Part shown: positions 1 to 8,200 of the stretch, piece after piece
How the letters are laid out: each line of letters opens with the position of its first letter
Numbering within the stretch: position 1 is the first letter of the stretch
Assembly: GCA_900155495.1 (NCBI GenBank)
Contig: FTLJ01000792.1
Coordinates: 1 to 64,000, forward strand
DNA: 64,000 nucleotides
Reading direction: 5' to 3'
Source of the DNA: Porogramme epimiltina
Lineage: Eukaryota; Basidiomycota; Agaricomycetes; Polyporales; Polyporaceae
Program-made: the position numbers and the translations under genes
The notes under the pieces: generated by a model
What the model was told of the DNA's origin: nothing
What the model saw: the letters and a program-made list of their open reading frames with translations, nothing else
Databases searched by the model: none

Positions 1-460
1 CGTTCGAGAACCCGGCGATGGCGTCCATGTTCGAGCCGCACCCGCACCCCTCCGCGGGCCAGATGCACGCCCAGTTCCCCGGCCAGCTCATGCAGCAAGG
101 CGTCCTCGGCCACGGCGGTGTGCACGACGACAAGGCGGCCTGCGGCGCCGCCGCACAGATGTTCGGGGCGCCGGTGGCACTGCGCTCTTCACGCCCCCAC
201 GTCCCCCCACGGCCACGGCGACGGGAACGTGTCCCCCATGAACGTCGCCGCTGCTGGCTCGCAGCAGGCGTACTTCATCGCCCTTCAGCGCCAGCAGCAA
301 CGCATGGCAGACGACCCGTCCCCGTCGTCGGGCCCGATCAACGTCCGCCGCGAGCGGAGCGGCAGCATCAACAGCAACGGCAGCGGGTACGCTAGCCCTG
401 CGAGCAACTCGGGCAGCTACGAGATGCCGAACGTCATCCCCCGTCCCAGTAATACATACA
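1..460 (+). pseudogene. Fragment of a low-complexity regulatory-type protein
   Basis: The window opens inside a coding-like stretch. The first part reads well in the frame starting at base 3 (Met, Gln, His and Pro-rich, ASMFEPHPHPSAGQMHAQF). From about 220 the plausible reading is in a different frame (GSQQAYFIALQRQQQRMADD, then Ser, Asn and Gly-rich). No splice signals join them convincingly, so a frameshift or a decayed gene piece is likely. After about 450 the sequence becomes AT-rich and non-coding. The composition suits the disordered tail of a fungal transcription factor, but I recognise no domain. It lies at the edge of a block of other gene fragments, which favours a broken copy. Confidence 0.35.
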
Positions 461-514
461 TTAGTATAGAGGACGTAACATATTGTATACTCAATAATAC
501 AGACTAGTACCCAT

Positions 515-605
515 CGAAGCGTGAACTAGAGTGGCCTCCATTTTGGCGGCGTTGTGGATGAGGATGTCCAGGGAACGTTGCCGATTTCCGTCGCTGCGCG
601 CTTGA
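515..605 (-). pseudogene. Short-chain dehydrogenase fragment (N-terminal part)
   Basis: The minus strand encodes LDILIHNAAKMEATL, the beta-4 region motif (NNAG/HNAA type) of short-chain dehydrogenases/reductases. Just upstream, a second frame reads KRAATEIG, so the piece carries a frameshift. It is under 100 bases and has no start or stop of its own. A later part of an SDR gene, perhaps the same one, lies 6.6 kb away at 7206-7536 on the same strand but in the wrong order. This suggests that one SDR gene was cut up and rearranged here. The family assignment rests on one motif. Confidence 0.45.
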
Positions 606-778
606 ACAAAAAAAGGGGCCCTGTGCACCGAAAATACCTCCTAGCCCGCCTCTAGAGATGAGTGATCGACGACATCGCCCTCTACCACGTGAACATTTTT
701 CAGCTCGGTGATAGCAGAGGCAAAGTGTTTTGTTGCGAAAGCACTTTTCGACTTTTTGAAGGTTCGATGGAGGGTCGG

Positions 779-915
779 CATATGCCGGGAGAAGGGCAGC
801 ACGTGAGCAGCTTTTCGACTTTTCGATCGGGACTCGGTCGGTGGGTCGGCATATGCCGGGATAAGGCCAGCACGTGATAGGCTTTTTGCACTCTGAGTGT
901 TGGTCGGTGCGTCGG
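779..915. repeat. Left copy of the GGGAKAAGGCCAGCACGTG repeat array
   Basis: Two units, 779-849 and 850-915, each begin with a palindromic CATATGCC followed by GGGAKAAGGCCAGCACGTG and a variable tail ending in GGTCGG or CGTCGG. The second unit (66 bp) matches 7570-7635 at 64 of 66 positions, in the same orientation. The array abuts the end of the UTP20 fragment. Its function is unknown. It could be a minisatellite or the subterminal array of a decayed mobile element. Confidence 0.75.
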
Positions 916-3208
916 CATCATGCGAGAGGGCGAGAGCGTCGCGCCACTTGGTGTCGTCGAGCAGCGTCCGGAGCGTGTCTTTGTGAGAGACCAGGCGAGG
1001 TGACTTGTACGTGAGCACGCAGGACAGCGCGAACCGCTGTAGTGCATGGTCGGGATGTGCGAGGAGGCTAGTGTAGAGGGTGCGGAGGACGTCGGTTGAG
1101 CGAAGCGTGTTCGGGTTGGTGAATTTGGAGAAGAGTTTGAGCCAGGTGCTGAGCTTCTGCCTCGGGATCTTGGAAGACGCGTCGGGGCGAGCAAGGGATA
1201 GGAAGTGTGGAACGAGGTCGCAGTTGAGCTTCTCGGCGAGGGATGAACACTCCTCCAGCGTTGAGGGGAGCTGGGTCTTGAACATGGTGACGTCGAATCG
1301 GTCCCCCCATAACTTGGCTCTAAATGGAAAGTTAGAGAAGTGGAGGTCACCATAGCGCATATACGCACTTGAACCATGGCGTGCTTGGCCATCGAATGAC
1401 CCAGCCATCTTGCAAGCACCGTGCGCAGCTTGTGTGCGCTCGGATCCCTCCACGACCTCTCCTCTTCCCATACGTCGTCACCCTCGCTCTCCATACCGCC
1501 CTTGACCCAGCCCGGTTCAGAAGCGTCACCTATAGACGGAGAAGAGGCAGCCCGAAGCTCTTGGAACAGAAGTCCCCATACGAGATCGTCGAAGCGGCTC
1601 GCCAACGCAGCAAGCGCTTGCGCTGCCGGCGACCACAGCGGTCGCAGGTTGACCTTGAGTTGCGCTGTTCAATCGTTAGTACCGACGACGCTGAACGTAG
1701 ATAACGGCGTACCTATGAGCCATCGTCCGCATATATCCGCCCCAATCTGGTCGCCATCTTTCACGGCGATAGGTAGCCTTCCTATGCGCAGCACACGCTC
1801 CCGAACGCCTTGAACGTCGATGGAAATCTCTTCTGCTTGCAGTGCCTTCTTCAGTAGGTCCGTCGTTTCTGGAGGGATATCGATGATGGAGGAGCTAAAA
1901 AGGCGCAACGTTTGGAGACGCAACGCTCGCGAATGCGAAAGTAGAGACGGCTTGAGGTTCTCGTAGAGCCTATCCAGTGGGATATGCGTCGCACTTGTGG
2001 GGCTAGAAATGGCGTTGATGAGATCAATCTTCACGACCAAACGGGGAGCCTACCTTGCTGCAACTAGCAGCGCTAGTCCTTCCAATGCGCGTCCGGACCA
2101 GCCCCACCTCTCGACCACACGAGTCGTCCAATGGGGAATATCAACTGAGTCTGCCCACTCCGCAGTCGGGCGTTCGGCGATGCACCCCATGCAAGTCCCC
2201 ACCAACCATGCGGAGTTCGCACACGACGCCTCGTATTCCATTCGAGGATTTTCGGTATCGAGAACGCGATTGGTAATGTCGACTAGGAGCTTCGTCAACG
2301 AGGGTACGAACTTCGACAGCTCGACGATGTGTTGTAGACACTGCATCTGAACGCGGGACCGAGAGTCAGCTACGCCCGATCATCAACGCGAAAAACACTT
2401 ACATTTTCTTCGGTGTGCTCCCAGTCCCCGAGGGCCTTCTCGACCCACGTCTGAAAGCGCTGCTTCCACACAATGTCCATCTCGCCCAATCGCTTCTCCC
2501 TCGCGAGGGCGGCAAGCATCTCAAGCATCTCTTTCGGGTGGGTTTCCAGCAGCTTGTGGGTGTTCGCCGTGACGTGTGCGAGGGCGAGCATCTTCCAACC
2601 TCCCCAAGAAAGGTCGGAGAGCGCTCCAGTGAGCTCGAGCCCGAGCAGAGGCCGCTCCCAGGCATGGTCGAGCACCCGCCGGCCGTGCGCCGTCCACAGC
2701 GCCATGTCGCCTGCCGTCAGGGTGCTCGTTGCAAACTTGAGTAGGGAGGGGTGCAACGCGTCCGAGAGCGGGAGCTTCGCGTACCCGGCGAGAAGCGTGC
2801 TGAGCTGTTTTCTGCAGGGAAGGTTGGCGAAGGCGGAAATGAACAACAAAGAGGACGTACGCGTCATACGGGATCCCTGGCGGACGGAACAGACGACGCT
2901 GACGACCTCCAGATTCCGACGCTTTTGTTCTTCGTCTGTGCCCATCACTGTTTCCGCATACATACTGCCTGACGATCGTATCCGAGACCCGAGAGAACTG
3001 CTCAGGACCTTTACAGTGGTGGACGAGGGCGGTGAAGACACGACGAACTTAAGGGTAAAGGTTTCTTCGACCTTATTGCATATGAGGTAATGCCGGATAA
3101 GGGGTACTGCCAAGCTTGCGGTAACGGTGTGGAGTGTTTGGGACACGGACTAGGGAGAAGATGTGCGTTTGTTGGAGGGAACATCGAGAGTCGTACGCAC
3201 CTTGCAAG
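916..3208 (-). pseudogene. UTP20: UTP20 (DRIM) internal fragment, block 2
   Basis: UTP20 is a large HEAT-repeat component of the U3 snoRNP/SSU processome, needed in the nucleolus for 18S rRNA processing. On the minus strand, spliced reading from 3208 gives ACKSVSQTLHTVTASL, then CSVRQGSRMT, and near the end FSKFTNPNTLRSTDVLRTLY and LTYKSPRLVSHKDTLRTLLDD. These match the N-terminal third of UTP20. Introns of about 50-60 bases with GT-AG ends are still recognisable, for example at about 3150-3200 and 2345-2400, and no frame-breaking stop was seen. The block continues block 1 (6953-7205) exactly once the 3211-6950 insertion is removed. At about 920 the protein ends abruptly in a repeat array. 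Only roughly a quarter of the 2,500-residue family length is present, so this is a fragment and not a working gene. Confidence 0.8.
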
Positions 3209-3210
3209 CA

Positions 3211-3223
3211 CATCAGAAAAAAA
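3211..3223 (+). repeat. Left terminal inverted repeat
   Basis: CATCAGAAAAAAA, a perfect 13-base inverse match to 6938-6950. It sits directly after the CA target duplicate at 3209-3210. It lies inside what was a UTP20 exon. Confidence 0.85.
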
Positions 3224-3229
3224 TCCAGA

Positions 3230-3490
3230 TGCTATGTAGCGCAATGGGCGCTATATAGTGCCCGTAGCCCCATAGCTACCCCCCCTTTCTGATGCGCTAT
3301 ATTATGCGCGCTAGATGCCACGTAGCGCGCCATAGCGCGCCATAGCGCGGGCAGATGGCCCTATAGCTCTATTAAATCGTAGGGAGGCCTTACACTGCGC
3401 ATCATAGCGCTATAATCTCCCCGGGGGTTGTTTCTATAGTGCATCACAGCTCTATGTAATACTCCATAACAGTAGTAGCGCACAAAATAT
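3230..3490. repeat. Left subterminal CTATAG/GCGCTATA cluster
   Basis: This stretch repeatedly contains GCGCTATA, GCGCCATAGCGC and CTATAG-type words, many of them palindromic, and has no coding content. A similar cluster lies just inside the other end (6670-6910). Such subterminal arrays are the usual binding sites for transposases of CACTA- and KDZ-type elements. That role is inferred. Confidence 0.6.
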
Positions 3491-3544
3491 ATATATTGGG
3501 ACGGGGTCGTATTATCGTATACATGAGCTATAGTTACAGAGACT

Positions 3545-4010
3545 ACACACGCGTACCACCTCCGCCGGTACGCGGACGTAGTGCTGGGGCAGGAGCGCGC
3601 CGACCGTCTGCCGCCAGAGGGACCGTCGTGGCGCCAGCTGTACGATGCGCATGGGGGACGTCGGGAGGGGCCCGTTGGAGTTGCCGATGTCGTTGGGGAG
3701 CGCGAGCGCGGAGGGGCCGGGGGGCGAGCCGGCCGGGGGGTAGTTGTAGTCGCACTCGAAGTCGTATCCACCGGAGAAACTGGTGCCCGTCTGAGGCGTC
3801 GGGAGGGGCTCAGGGAAGGCGGCGCCGTCGAGTGGTGGATGGTGGTGCGAGTCCGAGCGCGGGGCGGGAGCGGGTCAGGGGCGTGCGCTCGGACGAGTCT
3901 TGGCCCTCGTCGTCGTCGTCGTCGTCGTCGTCGTCCGAGTCGAACTCGGAGGCGTCGTTGAGCTCGCGCCGCGCCTCCTCAGGGCGTAGCGGCGCGTATG
4001 GGGAGGGCAT
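3545..4010 (-). pseudogene. Bsd2/NDFIP-like N-terminal fragment
   Basis: The minus strand encodes YAPLRPEEARRELNDASEFD, then a run of Asp from a GTC/GAC microsatellite, then ERTPLTRSRPALG. After a frame change it reads GGYDFECDYNYPPAGSPPG, ALPNDIGNSNGPLPTS and SLWRQTVGALLPQHYVRVP. This is the acidic, proline-rich N-terminal half of fungal Bsd2-like proteins (DUF2370, NEDD4-adaptor type), membrane adaptors that direct metal transporters to degradation. The three C-terminal membrane segments of that family are absent: the sequence ends in the subterminal repeats of the surrounding element. The frameshift and truncation mark it as a captured, non-functional fragment. The family call is from memory of the motif pattern. 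Confidence 0.55.
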
Positions 4011-4084
4011 GCACGGGGAAGTGAGACGAGAAAGGAGTGCACGCGCAGCCTGGGACGACAGCGCTGGCAGATACCGGCACTCAC

Positions 4085-4182
4085 CAGCTCAGTGTCCATG
4101 AGGTAGAACTCCGAACTATGGTCCAGAATCTTGGGGATGACGGGGTCCTTCCAGAGATCGAAGACCCATGTCCTCCGCAAAG
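4085..4182 (-). pseudogene. G-protein alpha subunit-like single exon fragment
   Basis: One short open stretch encodes VFDLWKDPVIPKILDHSSEF followed by YLMDTEL. It has a GT donor directly after (GTGAGTGCC). The pattern LWxDP...EFYLMD is that of the helical domain of heterotrimeric G-alpha subunits, where basidiomycete paralogues read DHSSEFYLMDS. There is no GTPase domain on either side: upstream is a DUF7729-like piece and downstream a Bsd2-like piece, all on the same strand. It looks like one captured exon with its donor site. An alternative is chance resemblance, because the match is only about 25 residues. Confidence 0.5.
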
Positions 4183-4237
4183 TAGAACGTGGGGGCGGGA
4201 GAGACGACATAGTCAGCACGCACGGTTGACCGTGCCT

Positions 4238-5244
4238 ACCTCCGCGTACGTCTCCGTGAGCGTGTCGACGCCCGCGCCGCCCTCGGCGAACGCGCCCTTG
4301 ACACGCTGCACGCACGCGTCGCACGACGGCACCGTCGCGTTCGGCAGGGGCAGCCCGAGCGGGAGCCGGTAGAGGTAGAGGTCCGCCGCGCTCGCCGCCT
4401 GCAGCACGTCGACGTAGCAGTACGTGTCGGTACTGTTGTTCACCGCACACGCGACGGCGCGGATCACTGAGTACGCTTGGAGGCCTGCGTGATTTGAGGG
4501 GAGGGCGGACCGGCGGAAAGGCGGGGGCACGTGTGGGGCAAAACGACAGAGGGGCAGAGGGGCAGAGGGAGAAGGCGTATGAGCGTCCGTTCGCACGAAA
4601 AACGGCCCTCGTGGAGGGCGGTTGACGTACCTGCGAGGGCATCAAGGACGACCGAGTTCCTCGTGCTCAGGTCCATCTTGCAGCTCGTCTGTCCTCAAAC
4701 AACGCTGTGCTCGCGACGCAGATAGAAAAAAGGCGGGGGACCGGCCAAAGGGGGGGGCACGGAAATCGAATAGACTCACTGTGATGGACGCGTTCGAGTC
4801 CTGGACGAGGAGCAAGAACGGGCGGCACTCGCGGCACGCGGACGTCTGGGTCATGTTCTTCATAAAGTCCTGGCAGCCGATCGTCGAGTAGTTGGTCAAG
4901 AACGTGTCGTCGGACGGCTGCGGGAATGGCTTCGGGAATTCCAGCACCGTCGCGCTCCCCGCGGTCACCGTCGGCGCGGCGGCTGATGAGGACGCGAGCG
5001 AGAGCGCGGTGCCCATCAGCGTCACGCTGCCCACAGTGGTGGCGGTCGACTCGGCAGGCGGAGGGTCGGGATTCGCATGTCGTTTGTGCGGCGTGCAGTC
5101 GGCGACGGTCTGCCAGATCGAGTCGCGGGTGGCGAAGATGTCGAGGGTGGCGGGGTGGGTGAGGAAGCGGGTGAAGAGGACGATAAGGAAGAGGGCGAGG
5201 GACACGAGGATGACGGCCCAACGCGTGCGGCGTTTCTTGAGCAT
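4238..5244 (-). pseudogene. DUF7729-like membrane-anchored secreted protein, shortened
   Basis: The first exon (5244 to about 4780) starts with Met, a basic patch and a single membrane anchor (WAVILVSLALFLIVLFTRFL). It continues with NYSTIGCQDFMKNMTQTSAC and ECRPFLLLVQDSNA. After introns, TSCKMDLSTRNSVVLDALAG and LQAYSVIRAVACAVNNSTDT follow, then AADLYLYRLPLGLPLPNATV. This is the cysteine-patterned domain of fungal DUF7729 proteins, which are of unknown function. Compared with the family, about 40-45 residues are missing between the first two exons, where a stop codon and no clean acceptor occur. The C-terminus is replaced by the G-alpha-like exon. It could still be transcribed, but as a chimera. 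Confidence 0.55.
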
Positions 5245-5579
5245 CAGCTGCTGGGGGAGGGACTTAGGAAAAAATCACCGTAGACATCAGGCCTGAGGGA
5301 CGTATCTAATGCGATCGTCGACGCCGAGGGCGGTTTGCGGTTGGTCGTCGGAGATTGGTGGACACTGGGGGCGTGAACATGGCTGGGACTAGAGAGAGAG
5401 AAGGGGCATCGGGGGAGGAGTGTGGCGTGAAAGGAATGAGGATGATGGGAGAAGGGAAAGCATGGGCGAACGCCGAAAGGCAAGCCGCGACGCCAAGGGG
5501 CAAGCGCCCTAAAAATGACGCCGGCGCTTGCGGACTTCAAGCTCTTCGTCCGTGCTCTCCCTCCGCTCTTTGTCGACGT

Positions 5580-5668
5580 CTTCATCCTCGTCCTCGTCCT
5601 CGTCCTCGTCCTCATCCTCGTCCTCGTCCTCATCCTCGTCCTCGTCCTCATCCTCGTCCTCATTTACG
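5580..5668. repeat. TCCTCG/TCCTCA microsatellite
   Basis: About 15 hexamer copies of TCCTCG or TCCTCA. On the minus strand they encode an alternating Glu-Asp run inside an open frame (6003-5509) that ends in a basic tail (RKRRRHF). That may be another captured piece of a nuclear acidic protein or simply a repeat expansion. I give no gene call. Confidence 0.75.
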
Positions 5669-5844
5669 TCTTTGCGTCTGGAGCCGCCCTTCCCATGTCT
5701 CCTCCTCGCCCTGCTCTCGACGTTCTGCACACCTTCAGCACTCCTCTCCCCCGCGCCGCCTTCCACAGCAAGCACTGCAAGGGCAACACCGATTCTACGT
5801 CGGGTGGGGAGCTTCCTTTGCCGCACCATGAACCAGAGCGTACG

Positions 5845-6612
5845 CCATAGACAGGTAAGCGTAAACGCGGACCCTCGAACGGGCACGACGACCTCCCCCA
5901 GCTCCACGCGAACGACCCGCCGGGGATGCTCCAGCCCTTGAAGACCGCCTTCCCCTCGGCCACGACCGCGGGCTTCCAGACATTCCACATCCCTGCGCCT
6001 CAACCTTCTCGGCCGCGCACGGACCCCACTAGTCCGACGTCATCATTCGGGAACCTGACAGGTTCGATCCTCGACCTCGAGTCCTACCCGCCCGTCCCCC
6101 ATCTCCCCACCGCAACCTCCACCGCGCATCGCTACCCGCAAGCCCAGCAGAGCACGGGCACGGGGACCCCCGCGAGCACGATCACGAGCCCGAGCTCGAA
6201 CGACACCTTCCTCGACACGGGCGCGCGCCTGCCCTCGTCCTACTCCGACGCCGACGCGCTCACGCACACGCACCCGAACGCGCAGCCGCCACCACGCCCA
6301 CTCCGGCGGCAGCAGCGACGGCACGACGCTCGCCGCACACCACGCGCACCCCTTCGCGACCGCGCAGGCCTTCGTGCCTGCCACCTACCCCCGCCGCGCG
6401 CCCACCGTCGCCCCCGCGCCTGCCTCCTCCTCCGTACCGAACCTCCCCGCGTCCTCGGACACAGCAGCGTCCGCCAACCCGCCCCCGAGCGCGCCACGAG
6501 CGCATCGCCGCCCCTGGTGGTCCCCCGAGTGGCGCGCGCAACGGCTCGCGGGACACGCTCGTGTCCGAGACAGGCCGCGCTTCCGCCGCCCACGCACCCC
6601 CAACGCTTGTAG
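5845..6612 (+). pseudogene. Pro/Ser/Thr-rich gene fragment inside the element
   Basis: The plus strand reads DDLPQLHANDPPGMLQPLKT, FPSATTAGFQTFHIPAPQ and SFGNLTGSILDLESYPPVPH, then becomes Pro/Thr/Ser-rich. The believable frame changes after about 6290 (HHAHPFATAQAFVPATYPRR in another frame). No start codon context, domain or stop fits a whole gene, and it ends in a (TAG)n run at 6608-6632. I do not recognise the family. Its position inside the inverted repeats makes a captured, frameshifted fragment the simplest reading. Confidence 0.35.
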
Positions 6613-6669
6613 TAGTAGTGGTAGTAGTAGTAGACAGTATGAATAAGAGTTGTTTTCACTGTTTGGATT

Positions 6670-6937
6670 GCATGCCCTACGATACTCTCAGGTAGCACGA
6701 GCACTGTCAACCAAGTGCTATAGTACCTTGCCTTCGGCAATCCAATACAATAAAGTTACCACTGGGATCTATAAAGTACTATCAAACCTTGCACGTTGCT
6801 ATGTTATGCGATAGAATGCTATAGAACCCCCCCCTGCGCTGCTACAGAGTGCTATAGCGGCTACAGCGCGCAATGAGGCGTATGCCGGCGCTACGGAATG
6901 TGATATACCCGCCCCTGTGGCGCAACGGGCCGGTGAC
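6670..6937. repeat. Right subterminal CTATAG cluster
   Basis: Contains several copies of TGCTATAG, CTATAGCGGCTACAGCGC and related words, plus a C-run next to CTATAGAA that resembles the CATAGCTACCCCCCC of the left side. It is non-coding. Together with 3230-3490 it forms the paired subterminal regions of the 3211-6950 element. Confidence 0.6.
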
Positions 6938-6950
6938 TTTTTTTCTGATG
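6938..6950 (-). repeat. Right terminal inverted repeat
   Basis: TTTTTTTCTGATG, the exact inverse complement of 3211-3223, followed by the CA target duplicate (6951-6952). Confidence 0.85.
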
Positions 6951-6952
6951 CA

Positions 6953-7205
6953 GTCACCAATATCCACGCGCACGCGTCCCCAAGGGCACCGTCTGCGCTC
7001 TCCGCTATCATCTGCACCGCATCGTCCCTCAGTGAGATCTTCAGCCTCCGCAACGTCGCACCACAAACTTCTGCTGTAGCGCGCTGCACCTCCGGATGGC
7101 ATTGGGGAAAGACCTCGGTGAACGCGGTCCACGCTTGATGCAGTAACTCTGTGTCAACTGCAGGTGCGAGGATGTATTTGAAGAGTGCAGAGAAGGTGGC
7201 GAGTA
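6953..7205 (-). pseudogene. UTP20: UTP20 internal fragment, block 1
   Basis: The minus strand encodes LLATFSALFKYILAPAVDTE, EVQRATAEVCGATLRRLK and GDACAWILVT. This corresponds to the part of UTP20 preceding block 2 (around the YLYKYLW and AAESFTFLMRK region of the human protein). It is cut at 6952 by the inverted-repeat element inside the codon run V-T-A-C-K. Upstream it joins, without any gap or splice site, an SDR gene piece near 7205. The fusion therefore predates or accompanied its arrival here. No stop codon interrupts it. Confidence 0.75.
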
Positions 7206-7536
7206 GGGCGGGACGGTGAAGCCCTCGGGCGCGAGCTTGAGCGGGTATTTGGTCACCGCGGTGAGCAAGGCCGCCTTGGACGTCCCGTACGCCGTGGCGT
7301 CGACGAGACCGGCCGCGCGGATGTGGCGGGGGTCGCCTGCCTCGGATGCGATGACTATGATTTGTTTCGTCGGGCCGGCGCGAAGGAGGGGGAGGAAAGC
7401 ATGCTGTGGATGACACCGAGGGTGTTGATCTTGAACTGGACAAAGGAGTATTCGTGAGTAAGTTTCTCGTTACTAGACTTACGGCATCTATGCATTCCGC
7501 ATCGAGCATGTCCATGTTGGCACTGCGACTCATCAT
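7206..7536 (-). pseudogene. Short-chain dehydrogenase fragment (catalytic part)
   Basis: After a small intron (about 7426-7480) the minus strand reads KINTLGVIHS, then with a frame shift AFLPLLRAGPTKQIIVIASE, GDPRHIRAAGLVDATAYGTS and KAALLTAVTKYPLKLAPEGF. It contains the SDR catalytic Ser (IIVIAS) and the YxxxK motif (YGTSK). The Rossmann N-terminus and the C-terminus are missing, and the sequence runs directly into UTP20 at about 7205. The frameshift between GVIHS and AFLPLL makes it non-functional. A piece of the missing N-terminal part may be the one at 515-605. Confidence 0.65.
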
Positions 7537-7569
7537 AGGCTAGATGACAGTAGGTGAGTCGGGACTCGG

Positions 7570-7758
7570 CATATGCCGGGATAAGGCCAGCACGTGATAG
7601 GCTTTTCGCACTTTGAGTGTTGGTCGGTGCGTCGGCATTTGCCGGGAGAAGGCCAGCACGTGATGAGGTTTGATCACTCTGGAGTCTGGAGGCCCGAGGG
7701 TCGGCGGAGGGTCGGCAATTGCCGGGAGAAGGCCAGCACGTGTTACGCATTCAACTCG
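7570..7758. repeat. Right copy of the GGGAKAAGGCCAGCACGTG repeat array
   Basis: Three units start at 7570, 7636 and 7716. All share GGCAWWTGCC and GGGAKAAGGCCAGCACGTG followed by different tails of 37-51 bases. The first unit is nearly identical to 850-915 on the left side of the fragment block and has the same orientation. Confidence 0.75.
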
Positions 7759-8200
7759 GAACATAGAGACCGATTCTTAGAGAATCGGAACTTGGTTCGG
7801 CTCATTAACGTGTCAATTTGGACCGTGATTACGACGGGCCTGATCCAAGGAGAGCTGGAAATACATATAAGGCGATCCTCGAGGAGACCCCATTCAACCA
7901 TTTAATAAAGTTGAATCCGTGAAGGTAGACATGTAGGTACCTATAACGCTCTGTTGTTGAACTAGTGCATTCAAGCTGGCCTTGTAATCCGGAGTCCGGT
8001 CAAAAACGGCGAGTAGTAGCCGGGTCCGCGGCTGTTCCGAGCTTGCCGGCGTCCTGAAGGAGCCAGCGCTCGGACGGGAGTGTGGGGTAAATAAGTCGTC
8101 GAGTCGCGATCGCCTCTACCCCGCATTAGCCCTCTCCTCCGTCTCGTTTCTCCCATTCAGCCTACCGCCGGGTCTCGTGCAGTAGCAACTATCTCGCACG
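7759..8200. promoter_or_regulatory. Upstream region of the 2-methylisocitrate lyase gene
   Basis: There is no gene-like reading frame between the repeat array and the lyase start. A TATA-like TAAATAA lies at 8088-8094, about 107 bases before the ATG, followed by a pyrimidine-rich leader. I see no defined binding site for propionate or acetate control. Confidence 0.3.

Larger units (their letters stand above)
3211..6950. mobile_element. Gene-fragment-carrying element with 13-bp inverted repeats
   Basis: The element begins CATCAGAAAAAAA (3211-3223) and ends with its exact inverse (6938-6950). It is flanked on both sides by CA (3209-3210 and 6951-6952), a 2-bp target duplication on the plus strand. 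Deleting the element and one CA joins the two UTP20 blocks in frame to read VTACKSVSQT. The subterminal regions (about 3230-3490 and 6670-6910) are rich in CTATAG and GCGCTATA motifs. Inside I find no transposase, only truncated pieces of host genes, so it appears non-autonomous, of the Pack type. A 2-bp duplication with subterminal repeats would suit a CMC (CACTA/Mirage)-like group, but the superfamily is not established. Confidence 0.8.

Noticed and set aside
5509..6003. 164-codon minus-strand gene with Glu-Asp run
   Set aside because: The run comes from a hexamer microsatellite and the rest overlaps a better plus-strand frame; kept only as a repeat note.
916..7205. A functional UTP20 gene with a giant intron at 3211-6950
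   Set aside because: The interval has perfect inverted repeats with target duplication rather than splice sites, lies within a codon run, and the gene lacks both ends.
779..7758. CRISPR-like repeat-spacer pattern (constant 19-29 bp core, variable 37-51 bp tails)
   Set aside because: There are only two and three units, the tails are partly related to each other, no cas genes are present and the genome is clearly eukaryotic. A minisatellite or subterminal array explains it better.
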